The notes under the pieces are model-generated. The model ran no database searches. It saw nothing but the letters and a program-made list of their open reading frames with translations, and was not told where the DNA came from. From the NCBI RefSeq assembly GCF_027595985.1, contig NC_073313.1:81570494-81634493 (forward strand): a stretch of DNA of 64,000 bases, read 5' to 3'. Numbering within the stretch: the first letter of the stretch is position 1; every line of letters begins with the position of its first letter. The DNA comes from Sorex araneus. Its lineage: Eukaryota; Chordata; Mammalia; Eulipotyphla; Soricidae. The position numbers and the translations under genes were made by a program. Positions 44,061-55,579 of this stretch are shown piece by piece.

Positions 44061-44296
44061 AACAATGATCTGATTCAAATGGGGGGGTGGGCCAGACGAT
44101 GTGTAACCATCTGTGACGGGTATCCAAATGACAGAAAAGTTTAAATTGCTAAACACTTGTTAGCTCTCCCTTTTTTGTCCCCAAACTATCAAAGACTGGA
44201 CAATCGCACAAAGATGGGTGCAGAAACAATAACTCCACTTTGAAGAGGAAATAACAGGGAACATGAACACATGTTCATTTAAAGGTTGCCAGCCAG

Positions 44297-44460
44297 GTCT
44301 GGGGAGATAGTACAGCGGGTAGTGTGCTTGTCTTGACCCTCGATAGAATTCTGGACACCGCATATGGTCCCATGAGTGCTGCCAGGGCAGATTCCTGAGC
44401 ACAAAGCCAGGAGTAAGCCCTGAGTACATCCTGTGTGTGGTCCCAAACACCAGAAAAATA
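44297..44460 (+). mobile_element. Old A-tailed SINE
   Basis: GGTCTGGGGAGATAGTACAGC head, truncated B-box region, GTGTGTGGTCCCAAAC end. Confidence 0.88.
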
Positions 44461-44726
44461 AGCAAAGGGAGCTTACAACTCATGGTGGAGACAAAAAGCT
44501 CAGCCTACGTTTTGTTTCTCAGTGGGTGAGTGTAGCCTTCCCCCGGTACTGGGATGGTAAATACAGCCGACTCTGAACCTGATTAGCTGGGAATGGAATA
44601 ACTTGATACAGTGCTCGCCTGGCTGCAGATCGCAACCTTGCACAGAACACAATTCCTAAATGCTAACCTTTCTGACAATAGCGCAGGGTAGGGAGCGGAA
44701 AGGATCATTTCCCTTGGGAGACAACT

Positions 44727-44880
44727 TATTTTTGTTTGTCTTGGGGCCACAGCCAGCGATGCTCAGGAGTTATTCCTGACTTTGCTTGCAGAAATTACTC
44801 CCGGTGGTGTTGGGAATCGAACCTGGGTAGACTGCATGCAAAGCAAGTGTCCTACCTGCTGTACGATCGCCCTGACCCCT
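44727..44880 (-). mobile_element. A-tailed SINE, minus strand
   Basis: TTGGGGCCACAGCCAGCGATGC to CGATCGCCCTGACCCC. Last SINE before the promoter-proximal desert. Confidence 0.9.
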
Positions 44881-47030
44881 GGAGAAAGAACTGTGCAATG
44901 CCCTTCAGATTTTGGACTGCGAATGGGGCTAGAGGAGTAAGAGGGGAGAAGAGTTTGAAAACATCAATGGCTGTCTGTCGGGATGGAGATGGACTTCCTC
45001 AAGAATGTTGCTGGGAATTCTGGGAGCTCTGGGCAAGGGAAAGGAGGGTAATAGAAATGAAAATTTGAGAGGCTCACTATTAAGGATCAACTATTGACCT
45101 ATTAGAGGAATTGAAGTTCCAGAGCAGAAAGACACCCCCCCCACACACACACCCCCGCAGCCACACACACACAAAAAAAAACCTTAGGAAAATTACTTCT
45201 AGGTTCACACATCATACATCAAAATAAATACATTACATTACCTGAACCCTTGTGTTTTTTGGCCGCCAATAATTCAAAGCAAAACAAACTATATGGGAAT
45301 TGCCATGTGGCACATAAAGCCATGCCTTTAAGGCCTGACTTCACCAGCCTTGAGATTTAAAGCTACCCCATTCTCAATCACCAAACTACAAATCCCTAAA
45401 ATGTCTACAGGAAACCAAATATCCTATGCAAGAGATACAAAATGTTAGATAGACGTACGATATATCTGGCCAATCAAAAAAAAAATCAATGAACTCGGGA
45501 CATGAAGAAATATGTTAGCAATCTAATCAATAGCCCTCAGACAAACAAAGACCAAATCGAATGAATAGTTTTGTTTGTAGTAATCAACTGGATGCCACTA
45601 ATAAAACTTTCAGTGTTTTTTTTTTCTCCCCACCGCCCCCCTCCCCCCACTCTGACCACAAGTCCTGGACTCTAACTTATAAGAACCTCAGTATATTTTG
45701 TGGATTTAGTGAGGGCCAAGCATAGTCCCTCATCTGAGCTGAGGCGATCCATCCACAAGTCATAATGCTTGCATCTCAGTCCGGGCCTATTAATTTTCCA
45801 TACACACGGCGCCCAATTCTGCCTGGGATTATTAGGCAATTTTCAAAATGGCTTTAAGTCTTTCAACTTACAAAGTTACCATTTACATTGCGCGGGGCCT
45901 GCTGGCTGGGATGAATGAATGAACACTCTTTCCCAGAGGACCATAATTCATTCTCTGATCAGAGCTTATACATTTGGGGGAATTGGGATCAGTGTGCCTG
46001 GCGCCTCCCCTCCCCTCTGCCCCACAAAGGAGTCATACACTGCGGGAGAGGGGAGACAAAGTGGCTGTGTGCCATAGCGCGCGGAGCTGTGGCTAGGGAG
46101 GTGTTGATGGTGCACTGCACCAGTCGAACATATAAGCAACTGTCTACATGATGTGATTTCAGGTGCACCGAAAAAGGCCTCATTGCCCCTCAGTTTAAAC
46201 ACTCCCTTCCCACTGGCAAATGCCTGGAATTCCACAGTTTGTAGGGCTCTGTTCCTTTGGTTTAAAGCTTTGATCCCTGTTAAAAAATACTCGTACCCCT
46301 GGGTGGGCAGTTCCATTATATCCTATCAAGCGTAGACCCTGGGAAGCGACAGTGTTTGCAGCTTGCCTCTCTGCAAGCTGGTCTTGGGGAAGGGGGTCAA
46401 AGGGAGAAAAGACTATGAACTTCAGGGGGGTTGAGGAGAGGGGTGCATCACCTGGGAGGGCCGGGGGGGTTGGACAAAGGGAACCGGGCCCAAGCCAAAC
46501 CATTTTGTGTGTGTGTGTGGCCATGTGTGCGGCAGTGCAGGAGCCCCTCCCGCAGCGGCAGCTGTTGAACACCCTTTCTTAACCCTCTCCCAGAAACCTT
46601 GATTTATGCTGCTTTTGGAGCCATGGAACCAGACTCTCCCCGCTTCCCTTCCCGCCCGCCCCCCCCCCCCAGCTCTAGCAAGATAATAGCGGCTGGTTCC
46701 AGCTGGGAATTCTCGAATTCTTGCAAACTGGAGCCTAGGCATGAAAGGTGAAGCAAAGTTCTTCAGGGCCTGCTGGGCTAGGTAGCTCTCCTCCGAGGTC
46801 CAAATAGGAAGAGGAGGGCCCAACATTGTTAGCCCAAGGGCCTCTAAGCACAGAACCAGGAACTGTGGAAAGTGAACCCGGGGTCAGGCCTTTTATGTTT
46901 CTTAGATGGATTGTTTCTCTTTGTCTGTTCTAGTTGAAGAGGAAGGATGAGGCACTGAGGGACTTGTCTAACTGAGGGAAGGGAGCCTTAAAAGGTAAGC
47001 AAGAGGTTGAAGGCAAAGAGAAATTAAACA
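44881..47030. other. Repeat-poor unique block upstream of GPC3
   Basis: 2.1 kb without SINE or LINE, apart from a (CA)n/C-run at 45135-45175 and C-rich tracts near 45640 and 46650. AT-rich at 45230-45870, GC-richer at 46380-46830. No coding frame supported. Confidence 0.6.
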
Positions 47031-47140
47031 GTTCTCATTCCTCATCATCTGTCCGGGCAGAGGAGAGTCTATTAATGTAATCGATTTTATACTTTGATCA
47101 AATAATTGGATTTTCAGTGAAAAATTGCATGTGCCTGGCT
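47031..47140 (+). promoter_or_regulatory. Candidate regulatory element with a TCF/LEF site
   Basis: ACTTTGATCAAA at 47091-47102 contains the TCF/LEF core CTTTGATC and the palindrome TTTGATCAAA. It is preceded by TTAATGTAATCGATTTTA (PBX/HOX/CUT-like) and followed by AATAATTGGA. Unique sequence 3.8 kb upstream of the start codon. Confidence 0.35.
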
Positions 47141-47234
47141 GATCTGTTCCAGTGCCCGCCATTGCACATTCGAGTCATTGCTGGTGTGACTTAATAGGTG
47201 TCTTTAAGGGCTTACGCCACTCTGGCGTTGCTCT

Positions 47235-47397
47235 GGTCCAGGTAGTTTAAGAAGTAAGGTGCTTGTCTTGCATGCTGACCCCAGTTTGAGCCCCTGTACC
47301 GATTGATGGCCCACCAAGCACCACTAGAGGTCACTCCTGAGCACAGAGCCAGGAATAGCCCCTGAACACAGTGGCGTGTGCACCCCACGCCCCCAAC
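47235..47397 (+). mobile_element. Old A-tailed SINE
   Basis: GGTGCTTGTCTTGCATGCTG and GCACAGAGCCAGGAATAGCC landmarks. One of only two SINEs between 44.9 and 55.4 kb. Confidence 0.82.
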
Positions 47398-47439
47398 CAT
47401 TAGCAAAAATCCCAACACTAAATCAAAATGGGAATCACT

Positions 47440-47597
47440 CCTTTTTTTGTTTTGTCTTGGGACCACAAATGCAGTGCTCAAGGATCACTCCTGATGCTTC
47501 TCTGACAACCCGGTGTGGTACCAGGGCTCAAACCCAGGTTGGCTGTGAGAGAGGCAAACACCTAACCTGCTTTACTGTCTCTCTGGTCCTGAGTCTC
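47440..47597 (-). mobile_element. Old A-tailed SINE, minus strand
   Basis: TTGGGACCACAAATGCAGTGC to ACTGTCTCTCTGGTCC. Inverted partner 45 bp from the previous copy. Confidence 0.85.
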
Positions 47598-48639
47598 TCC
47601 TTAAGCCTACCATCTTTTATTCAATTCCACCTTAAGCTCGGCTACCAGCCTTGAAGTAGCTGCTGGAGCGGGAGACCAAGCTTTCAGGCCAAAGAAACAA
47701 TTCACAAAACTTCAGGGCCAACTGCCTACAACTTAGCCTCAATCCAAACCATTCCTTTAGGATTCCCTCCCCCCACCCCCCTTGCCTTGTGCTATATCCC
47801 CAAGTTTCCAACACAATGGACTCTTTTGCAGTCTGTCAGTTCGCACCTCTATTGAAATCCACTCAGCATAGCACTGTTCATTTTGCTTTGTTCTAGCCAA
47901 ATCAGGGGTCACATGCACACGTATATATTTACCCCACATTCAAAGGGATGATTTCATAAAATCAAATCCCCCCCCGAATTGCATGCCCCCCTATATTCTA
48001 CCAGGGCTTTGCACACTTCCCTTCGGCAAAGCATTGCTAGCAGCCCTGAGAAGTGTATCTGATCTAAAAAATGCTTTATGCAAAAACCGTGGCTGTTTCT
48101 CTTTTCCAAAGTGCTCCATAATTCCCAGGAGTTGGAAACAACCGTTGCCTTTGTAGTTAGTTGCCTGAGCTCTGGAAGATCATGAATTTATGGGAGGTCA
48201 TGTCTTCCTTGGCGAGGTCAAGAAATTCAATCAATGCTTGCCTTCCACTCTGCCCTTTGGCCACAGGGTTCCACAGGTGGAACATATCAAACTCACCAGC
48301 CAAATTATGACTCTTAATTGGTGTTTCTTTTAAAGTGGATATGTCATTTGTCAAATGTTCAATGCAAGGCGCAGGCCTAGCCCCAGGCAAAATTATGAAG
48401 TCGGAGAAGAATGCCAGATACATAGACAGCACTCAAATGTTTGCTGGAAAAAAAATGAGCCCTCCGTCCTTGACTCCTTCTCCCCCTCCTCCTCCCCTAA
48501 ATCACTATGCCCCGTTGAATTTCCATCTTCGAGGTCGTTCCCCAACAACCCCCCCCACCACCCCTCTTCGAAATCGCCTCTGTTCCCAGTTTTGTTCATT
48601 TCTTGTCTGGATGATTTTCACCCGCCTGCCTCTTAACTT
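47598..48639. other. Repeat-poor unique block
   Basis: No gene or recent repeat recognised. C-rich runs at 47765-47785, 47968-47975 and 48480-48570. Confidence 0.55.
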
Positions 48640-49262
48640 GCTGGCCACCCTCATTCCCCAGGCCACTTGCCACCATGTTGCGGGAGAGAGAGCTTTTTCT
48701 AAGGCAAATGTGATCCTGCTGCCCCTCTGCTTTAAATTTCCTTAAGTGATTCCCCAGGCCCCTTCAAGTGCCTTGGGGACCCTGCTAATCTGGCCCTGGC
48801 TTACCTCTGCTGCTTTCGCTCCAGGAGCGACCCAGACTGAAGTCATTACTTGTACCGCCCACCCTCCAACCAGACCAGACGAGGCTCTTTCTTCTCTTCT
48901 CCTTTGTTCACGGTGCTTCTTTTCCTTTGGCGCCCTTCCTCCCCCTCCACCTTTCCTCACTTCAGTTCTTAGTGGGGGGGGGGTCCTCTCCGACCCGAGT
49001 TTCGGACATCGGACATCGTCTCTCTTGCAAAGTTTCTCTGACTCATCCGGCTCACCCTACTGAGAACTTGGCTTCTGTCTCCTCACACTCACCACAACCT
49101 ACAGTTTAACAAAGAGAGTGGGGGCTGCTCTCCCAGTAGACTGGTAGCTCTTTGAGGTCAGGTACCCGAGGGCTGGGGAATCCTCGCGTCTCCGTGGTCT
49201 GGTCGCAGCCCACGGTGTCTGGCACATAGTGGGCATGCACATCTTTCTCACCGAATGAATAC
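48640..49262 (+). mobile_element. Ancient L2 LINE 3' end
   Basis: Best L2 match in the window: GGACCCTGCTAATCTGGCCCTGG, CTGCTTTCGCTCCAGG, then the terminal pattern ACTGGTAGCTCTTTGAGG, GGTGTCTGGCACATAGTGGG, CTCACCGAATGAATACG. Deleted and diverged internally. No functional frame. Confidence 0.75.
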
Positions 49263-49989
49263 GTGGAGCGTCTCTTTTCCCCATCCCGGCCCCCTGTGCC
49301 CGCAACCTAGCACTTCCTAGAGAATTCCCGGTGCAGAAATTCCTTGCCTAACAACCTCCTCTCACCCACATCTGAAAAGTCACAAGCAGATGATAAACGG
49401 ATTCACCTTGAAGTGTTAAATCTTTGAGTTATTCAAATAGTTTACGAGCTCGTCCTCCGTGCCAGGCACTGTGCTCAGCTGTGTGTAATCACAAAAGCAC
49501 CGAGGCCGCGGGAGTTAGAGTCCTTGGGAGGAGGATATAGGCACCGACTAGAGGCATTCCTCCTCTGAGAGGTGTTGACTTTGCAAAGAATTGCATTTCG
49601 AAGGGTGAAATTTAAGCAGATAGGTGGGGATATGGGTCTAGGAGACCTCTCAAACAGCCGTCGACTCCATCTATGAAACGGGCAGATTCTGGCTCAGTGC
49701 GTTTGCTGTGTAAAACGGTTTGCCAATGATTAGCCTGGCTCCCCGCGCCGGAATATTTCGGTATCACTAGTTTGGCTTTGCTCCACGAACGACCACCGAC
49801 AGAGTCTGGCGGGAGACAGATTCTTTCCACGTCCTGGGCTAGGTGCTTTCTCTGACTTTATGTGGTTCTTTTTTGGATTAAACCGAATACGCTCTTGGGG
49901 TGGGATGGGGGGCTTTTACACTTTTTTAAGGCACCTTGGTCAAAGATCAGACGGTCCCCAGAGGTCCCCAGCCGCCTCCGCTTCCCCCC
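49263..49989. other. Unique sequence immediately upstream of the CpG island
   Basis: No gene recognised. 49445-49495 (GTGCCAGGCACTGTGCTCAGC) may be a small MIR-class remnant. Confidence 0.5.
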
Positions 49990-50047
49990 CCCCACCCTCA
50001 GGCGATTCTTTGTGAGCTGGGTTTGCGAACCTGGCCCCCGCGGCGTT

Positions 50048-50168
50048 GGGGGTGGGGTGGGGGGGTGATGGTGGGAAACGTTTCTGGAGAAGCTTCTCCC
50101 GAGAGCAGCCGGAGACCGATTTGGTGCGGGGAAGGGGGGGTGCGGGGGAAAAACCTAAAGCGGGGGGC
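50048..50168 (+). promoter_or_regulatory. Two potential G-quadruplexes upstream of the GPC3 promoter
   Basis: 50048-50075 has four G-runs (5, 4, 7 and 3 G) with loops T, T and TGATGGT. 50128-50167 has runs of 4, 7, 5 and 6 G with loops of 2, 3 and 13 nt. Both are G-rich on the coding strand. Confidence 0.6.
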
Positions 50169-50326
50169 AGGATACTGTGAACCTTGGACAGCAGGCCTGG
50201 GGCGAAGCCGAGAGGGGCACCTAAGCCAATACCCCCTCCCAAGCCTGCACACACACCGCCACGCACCCCAAGGCTAGAGGGAGAGATTGCAAAAATGCGA
50301 AAGGGAAAAGCCCTCCCGGCTGCAGG

Positions 50327-50331
50327 CCAAT
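50327..50331 (+). promoter_or_regulatory. CCAAT box 1 (NF-Y candidate)
   Basis: CCAAT in the context GGCCAATGAGCGG, 594 bp upstream of the start codon and inside the CpG island. Confidence 0.55.
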
Positions 50332-50403
50332 GAGCGGCGGCAAGGAGGAGAGAGGCCGGGGAAGTTCTCCCGGAGCCAGTGAGCGGGGCCGGCTGCCGGG
50401 AAG

Positions 50404-50408
50404 CCAAT
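50404..50408 (+). promoter_or_regulatory. CCAAT box 2 (NF-Y candidate)
   Basis: CCAAT in the context AGCCAATCAGCG, a near-ideal NF-Y site, 77 bp after box 1 and about 280 bp upstream of the GC boxes. Confidence 0.65.
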
Positions 50409-50632
50409 CAGCGCGGCCTAGCCCGCAGCCCCTCTGCAGCGGTTCTGCCAGAGCGCCCTGTGTGGGGCGGCGGCCAGCGGGCAGCAGGGCAGGGCGGCCG
50501 GGACCCCCGCACGCGCTTCACGTCTCCCTTTTGCGCCACCCCGGCCGCTTCCCGCGCCCGAGCCGTCCCCCGCCTCTCCCCCACCTCCCCCCGCGAGCCC
50601 GCGGCGGGCAGCCCCCCGCAGGCTGCCCTGCA

Positions 50633-50656
50633 CCGCCGCCGCCGCCGCCGCCGCCC
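50633..50656 (+). repeat. (CCG)n trinucleotide repeat in the promoter region
   Basis: About seven to eight uninterrupted CCG units just upstream of the GC boxes. A second run is at 52249-52269 in intron 1. The proline run of exon 1 (50996-51013) is mostly CCG codons. Confidence 0.85.
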
Positions 50657-50683
50657 CCTGGCCGCGCGCGGCGCCGCGCTTGG

Positions 50684-50736
50684 CCCCGCCCCGTCCGTCC
50701 TCGCCCCGCCCCGCCGCGCTCGGCCCGCCCCGCCCC
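50684..50736 (+). promoter_or_regulatory. GPC3: GC-box (Sp1/KLF) cluster of the GPC3 core promoter
   Basis: At least three CCCCGCCCC-type boxes lie within 53 bp (50684-50692, 50704-50715, 50724-50736), about 190-240 bp upstream of the ATG. There is no TATA box nearby, so this is probably a TATA-less Sp1-driven promoter. Confidence 0.75.
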
Positions 50737-51561
<825 letters not shown>

Positions 51562-51618
51562 TCGCGCGCGCGCGCACACACTCGCACACACACAAACACA
51601 CACACACGCACACACAAT
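51562..51618 (+). repeat. (CG)n then (CA)n microsatellite in intron 1
   Basis: A short CG-alternating run passes into an interrupted CA repeat. It is a potential Z-DNA tract about 470 bp after the splice donor. Confidence 0.85.
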
Positions 51619-51619
51619 C

Positions 51620-54600
51620 TGCACCCCTCACGCCCTCCTTTCCGCAGCCTGCCTTCCCCGAGGTTCGCGGGCCCAAGTGAAGGCAAAGTTGAGGACCGAT
51701 CTCCGAATCCCGTAGCGGCAGGTAAAGACGCGCGGAGGGAAACTTTTGAGTCGGAGGGTTCCCTCCCCTCCCCCAACGACGAGGCACGAACCTTTGCCTG
51801 CAAAACCGCGACCCTTTTCTAGGTTGGCCAGATCACTTCAAAACCCGTGCGGCTGGCTCCAGGAACTGGAGTGCAAAGATGATTGAACTCCTCCCCATTC
51901 GCAATTCGACTGCCTTTGCGCCAGCCCGAACCCCTAAAGGGAAGATGATTTTAGGTGGAGGAAACTTTTGGAACGCCTGCCTTTTGTTCTGCACCATCCG
52001 ATCGTGCAGCACAGGCATATTATAACCTTAGCCGAGGGCCGCCGCTGTCAACAGATGAATATTAATGGCCTCGCGTGATTGACTGTCCCGCGGCTGGACT
52101 CCTAAAAGCCAGCCTTAGAATCCAATTAGAACTAGCGGCTACCCTGACAACCCGGGCCGAAGAGTCGCTTTCAAACAGGTTCATTTTTGCCGAGGTGCGC
52201 TCGGGAAGAAACGGCCGGTTGCAATTTGCAAACCCAGAGCCGTTGGTGGCCGCCGCCGCCGCCGCCGCCCGGGTTCTCTTCCCAGCCCCCCCACCCCCCG
52301 CCCTCGTTCTGCGGGGCACGCATCTCCGCGCCTGTGAGGATCCTGAGGAGGGTGTGGGGATCGTGTGTGTGGTGGGGGGACAGAGCCCTTTCCAGAACTT
52401 GGCTGGTGGTTCTCAACAAGTTAGCGAGGCGGACCTGATGGTTGGACCAAGTTGTGAATGCGATGCGCGCCCTGTGGGCGCTGCCGGGGAGCGAGCGTTC
52501 ACTAGCAGAAGGTTACCTAGGCAGCCAGCGCGCCCTCAGCCTTTTCTTTAGGTAGATAAAAAGAGCCGAGCGAGCCTGCTGTTTAGTTGCAAAGGTAATT
52601 GGTCACCCTTTTTGGTGACTGAAACGCATTTGTGCATATGTTAAATATTGCTTTGCAGGAATTCACGCTAAGGGAGGGGAGAACTACCTCTTCCACCGCG
52701 GAGTGTTAATAACGTACCACGTGGGCGTGTGCGGGCGCTCTAAGGGGCAACCTATGAATCAGTTCCACGGGACTGGAACAACAGGCGAATCTCTCTCCCC
52801 TCCAAGTGCCATGGTAATTAGATTGCCGAGGCCAGAGACCGTGCTTTTGTGGATAATGTAAAAATTGGTCGGCGCAGGCTGAGCCCTCCACCCCGCCCGC
52901 CCTTCCAAGATGAATGGGGTCTAGGGTTAGGGTTGGGGCCGCATTCGCTGATTTTAAGCCTGGGAGTAAAGGTTGCGTTTCAAAGAAGAAAAGCACCATA
53001 GGGACAGTGCACAGATAGTCATTGAGTCACCCCATTCTGCACAGTCCAACACGCAGGCGTCCCCCTCCCCCACCCCCAGCTCGCTGGCCTTCTGCCTCCT
53101 TGCAGCATCTGTAGAAAAGTACTGGGAGGGCCTACAAACTGTGTACGAGGAGATTTGGCCTGGGTTCCCTCCCTCTCCCCCCCCTCTTTCCCCCCTTCGA
53201 ATCTCCCTTTCTGCCTGCCTAAGTAGGGGCGGCCATACTACACAGAACTGGAAGTTGGAGCCGAGATTTTAATTTTCCTCCAGCATTTCCCAAACCCTTG
53301 AGGGAAAAATATCACTTTCCAGGGAGGGGGGGCTTTGCCCATACCAAGCCAACACTCTCTGCTTTGTGTCTATTTCACAAGCAGATGCGGGATTGAACAC
53401 CTTCTTGGCTAGCACTCTTTTGAGGCGGGCTGGAGCAAAGCCAAACTTCAATGCTGGTTCTACCCCTACCGCTACCATAGAGCCTGGCATTTCTGGAGTT
53501 GGGCACATTTCTAACACTTTGTCCTGGCGAGAAATCATGTGTTTTTTGAATTTCCGTCGGGCGAAAATGGTCCCTGTAGATAGATACGGAAAACATGGTG
53601 AAAATTCCGCATGTCCATGTATGGGAAGAGCTCATCAGTATTTTAGAGAAGAGAGGATAATGGCACACTCAGTACACTGGCAAGTGCATAATTTCAAAGT
53701 GAATAAATGTGTAATTTGCTTCTGTCGATCAGTGGTTGGAAATTGAAAGAGAGCTGCAAATTATTTGATACTCATGAACCAACATGAAGACCGCTGGCCT
53801 CCCCCCCCCACCTCCATCTATATTTTAAGCCACATTCTGTTTGCCCGCTACACTGTCTTAACTGCATTAAGCATTCTTTGTCCCAGATAAAATGAGATTT
53901 GGTTGCAGTAAGAAGAAATCCTCAAGAATGTCCTGTCTCACTTAAGGGGAGCATTTGGAATTGACTGCTAACTTCGGCCATTAGCAGAATTGGGTTAGAG
54001 TGGATAAGGTACATTTCTTATGCTAATATGGATGAGACTAAATGGCATTTGGAATCAGCCAGCCTAAAAAATAAATCATTGGTACTGAAGGACTCTACTA
54101 TACTTCTACAAAGCTGATCTAAAGCCTTACAATCTCATGTGCGCGTTTCTTTTCGAGCGTTCAAAGGCACAGGATAGCAATTCTAAATTGCTTGTCCCCC
54201 AAATCCATAGATCTTTTCCTACCCCACTCTCTTGCTTTCTCTCTCTCTTTTAAATAAAGGATTTGTAACTTGGAAAGCATCACAGATGGAAACCAGGCAC
54301 ACAGAGTTAGCATTTGGCAGAAAAATCCATATAACTGACTTTCAGCGCGGCTCTTTTGCCCTTATTTAATTTAGAAAAATTCAGAAAAAAGCCAATGAGC
54401 TCATAAGTCTAGATGTTTATTTTGTTTTGCTTAACCTACCCACAGGCGCAATCAAGAATGGATACAATTTTAGGCAAGGAAAGTGAGCTAGTAATCAGAC
54501 AATGATGTTTCCAATTGTCTCAAGGGAATGTTACAGAAGTCTGAAAAAAAATTCCTCTAAACAAAAATCAAGTGTAATTCACTTTATGAATGCCATACAC

Positions 54601-55430
54601 CACTTTTGTGGGGGTTGGTGGTAAAGGGGACGGAAGGGAAGGAGAAAATCAAACAAACCGTGGTAGTGTTGCAACTCCCCAACGATTGAGGAATTCTTGC
54701 CTTCGAGGGCCCTGGAAAGTGCAAGAACCAATCCAGAAGGCCAAATGCCGGCATGGGTAAAAGGCAGCCTGGAATAGTCAAAAGTGTCTTGGAGTTTTTC
54801 AAAATAGATGAAACAAAATGAAATTTAAAATACATAGGCACGCTCACACAAAAAACTTTCTTGTATTAAATAACTTGGTGCTTGGTTGGTTTAAGAGCAA
54901 CTTGGTTGAAAAGTAGCAACTGTGATGGGTTGCCCAATTACTTTGAAGCAGTTAATAGTTCTACTACGGGCAGAGAGACTCAGGTGATATCACGAAACTT
55001 TGAAAAGGTTATTACTATGTGCTCACTTGAACAGTTTGGAGAATTCTTTAGAATGGGCTCAGAATCTAGTTAGTAGGCAGATCCTTATGAAGGGTACCAA
55101 GATGGGCTCAGAGGGAAGCGCCCCAGGAGAGGGGATGGCTTTTGGTTGGTGGGGGTACTGTGACCCGGAAGGAGTCTTAAGATGACCACTGCCTGCCAGG
55201 CTCCAGATTAGGTGCTGTGGGTACTGAAAGGAGTAAGGCGCAGTCTTTTTTGTAAGGCACTCAGTCTAGTAGGGGAGCCTACAAGTAAACAGTTTCTTAG
55301 GAAACTTGTAGGATTAAATAGGGAGAAAAGGGCTAGTAAAGACTTCCAGGAAATTGACTGGGATGGTCACAATAGCCAGCCTGGGCAAGGGAAAAGAACT
55401 GAAGAGATGAAGCGAGATAGGGAAAGGTCT
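51620..55430 (+). other. GPC3: GPC3 intron 1, repeat-poor unique sequence
   Basis: About 3.8 kb with no SINE or recent L1. It includes the candidate element at 52020-52210, a (CCG)n run at 52249-52269 and a CACGTG E-box at 52718-52723 within ACGTGGGCGTG (HIF or MYC/USF type). Nothing resembles an exon. SINE depletion here is compatible with regulatory content. Confidence 0.7.
52020..52210 (+). promoter_or_regulatory. Candidate intronic regulatory element with homeodomain/TALE-type motifs
   Basis: Clustered motifs: CTGTCA (MEIS/TGIF) at 52045-52050, TGAATATTAATGG near 52055 (POU/homeobox-like), TGATTGACTGTC (PBX-MEIS-like) at 52077-52088, and CCAATTAG near 52122 (homeodomain). Unique sequence about 1 kb inside the intron. 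Function is inferred from motif density only. Confidence 0.35.
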
Positions 55431-55433
55431 CAA

Positions 55434-55574
55434 AAAGCGATAGCACAGCGGGTAGGGCGTTTGCCTTGCACACGGCTGACCCGGGTTCGATTCCCAGCAT
55501 CTCATATGGTCCCCCTGAGCACCACCAGGAATAATCCCTGTGGATCACCGGGTGTGACCCAAAAAGAAAGATAA
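55434..55574 (+). mobile_element. A-tailed SINE, internally deleted
   Basis: Good A-box and B-box. Lacks its first bases and about 30 bp between the two copies of CCAGGAGTAA normally in the body. First SINE after the promoter desert. Confidence 0.85.
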
Positions 55575-55579
55575 AAGAC

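Noticed and set aside
52918..52936. TAGGGTTAGGG telomere-like motif near 52923
   Set aside because: Only about two units (TAGGGTTAGGGTTGGGG). Too short to call an interstitial telomeric repeat.
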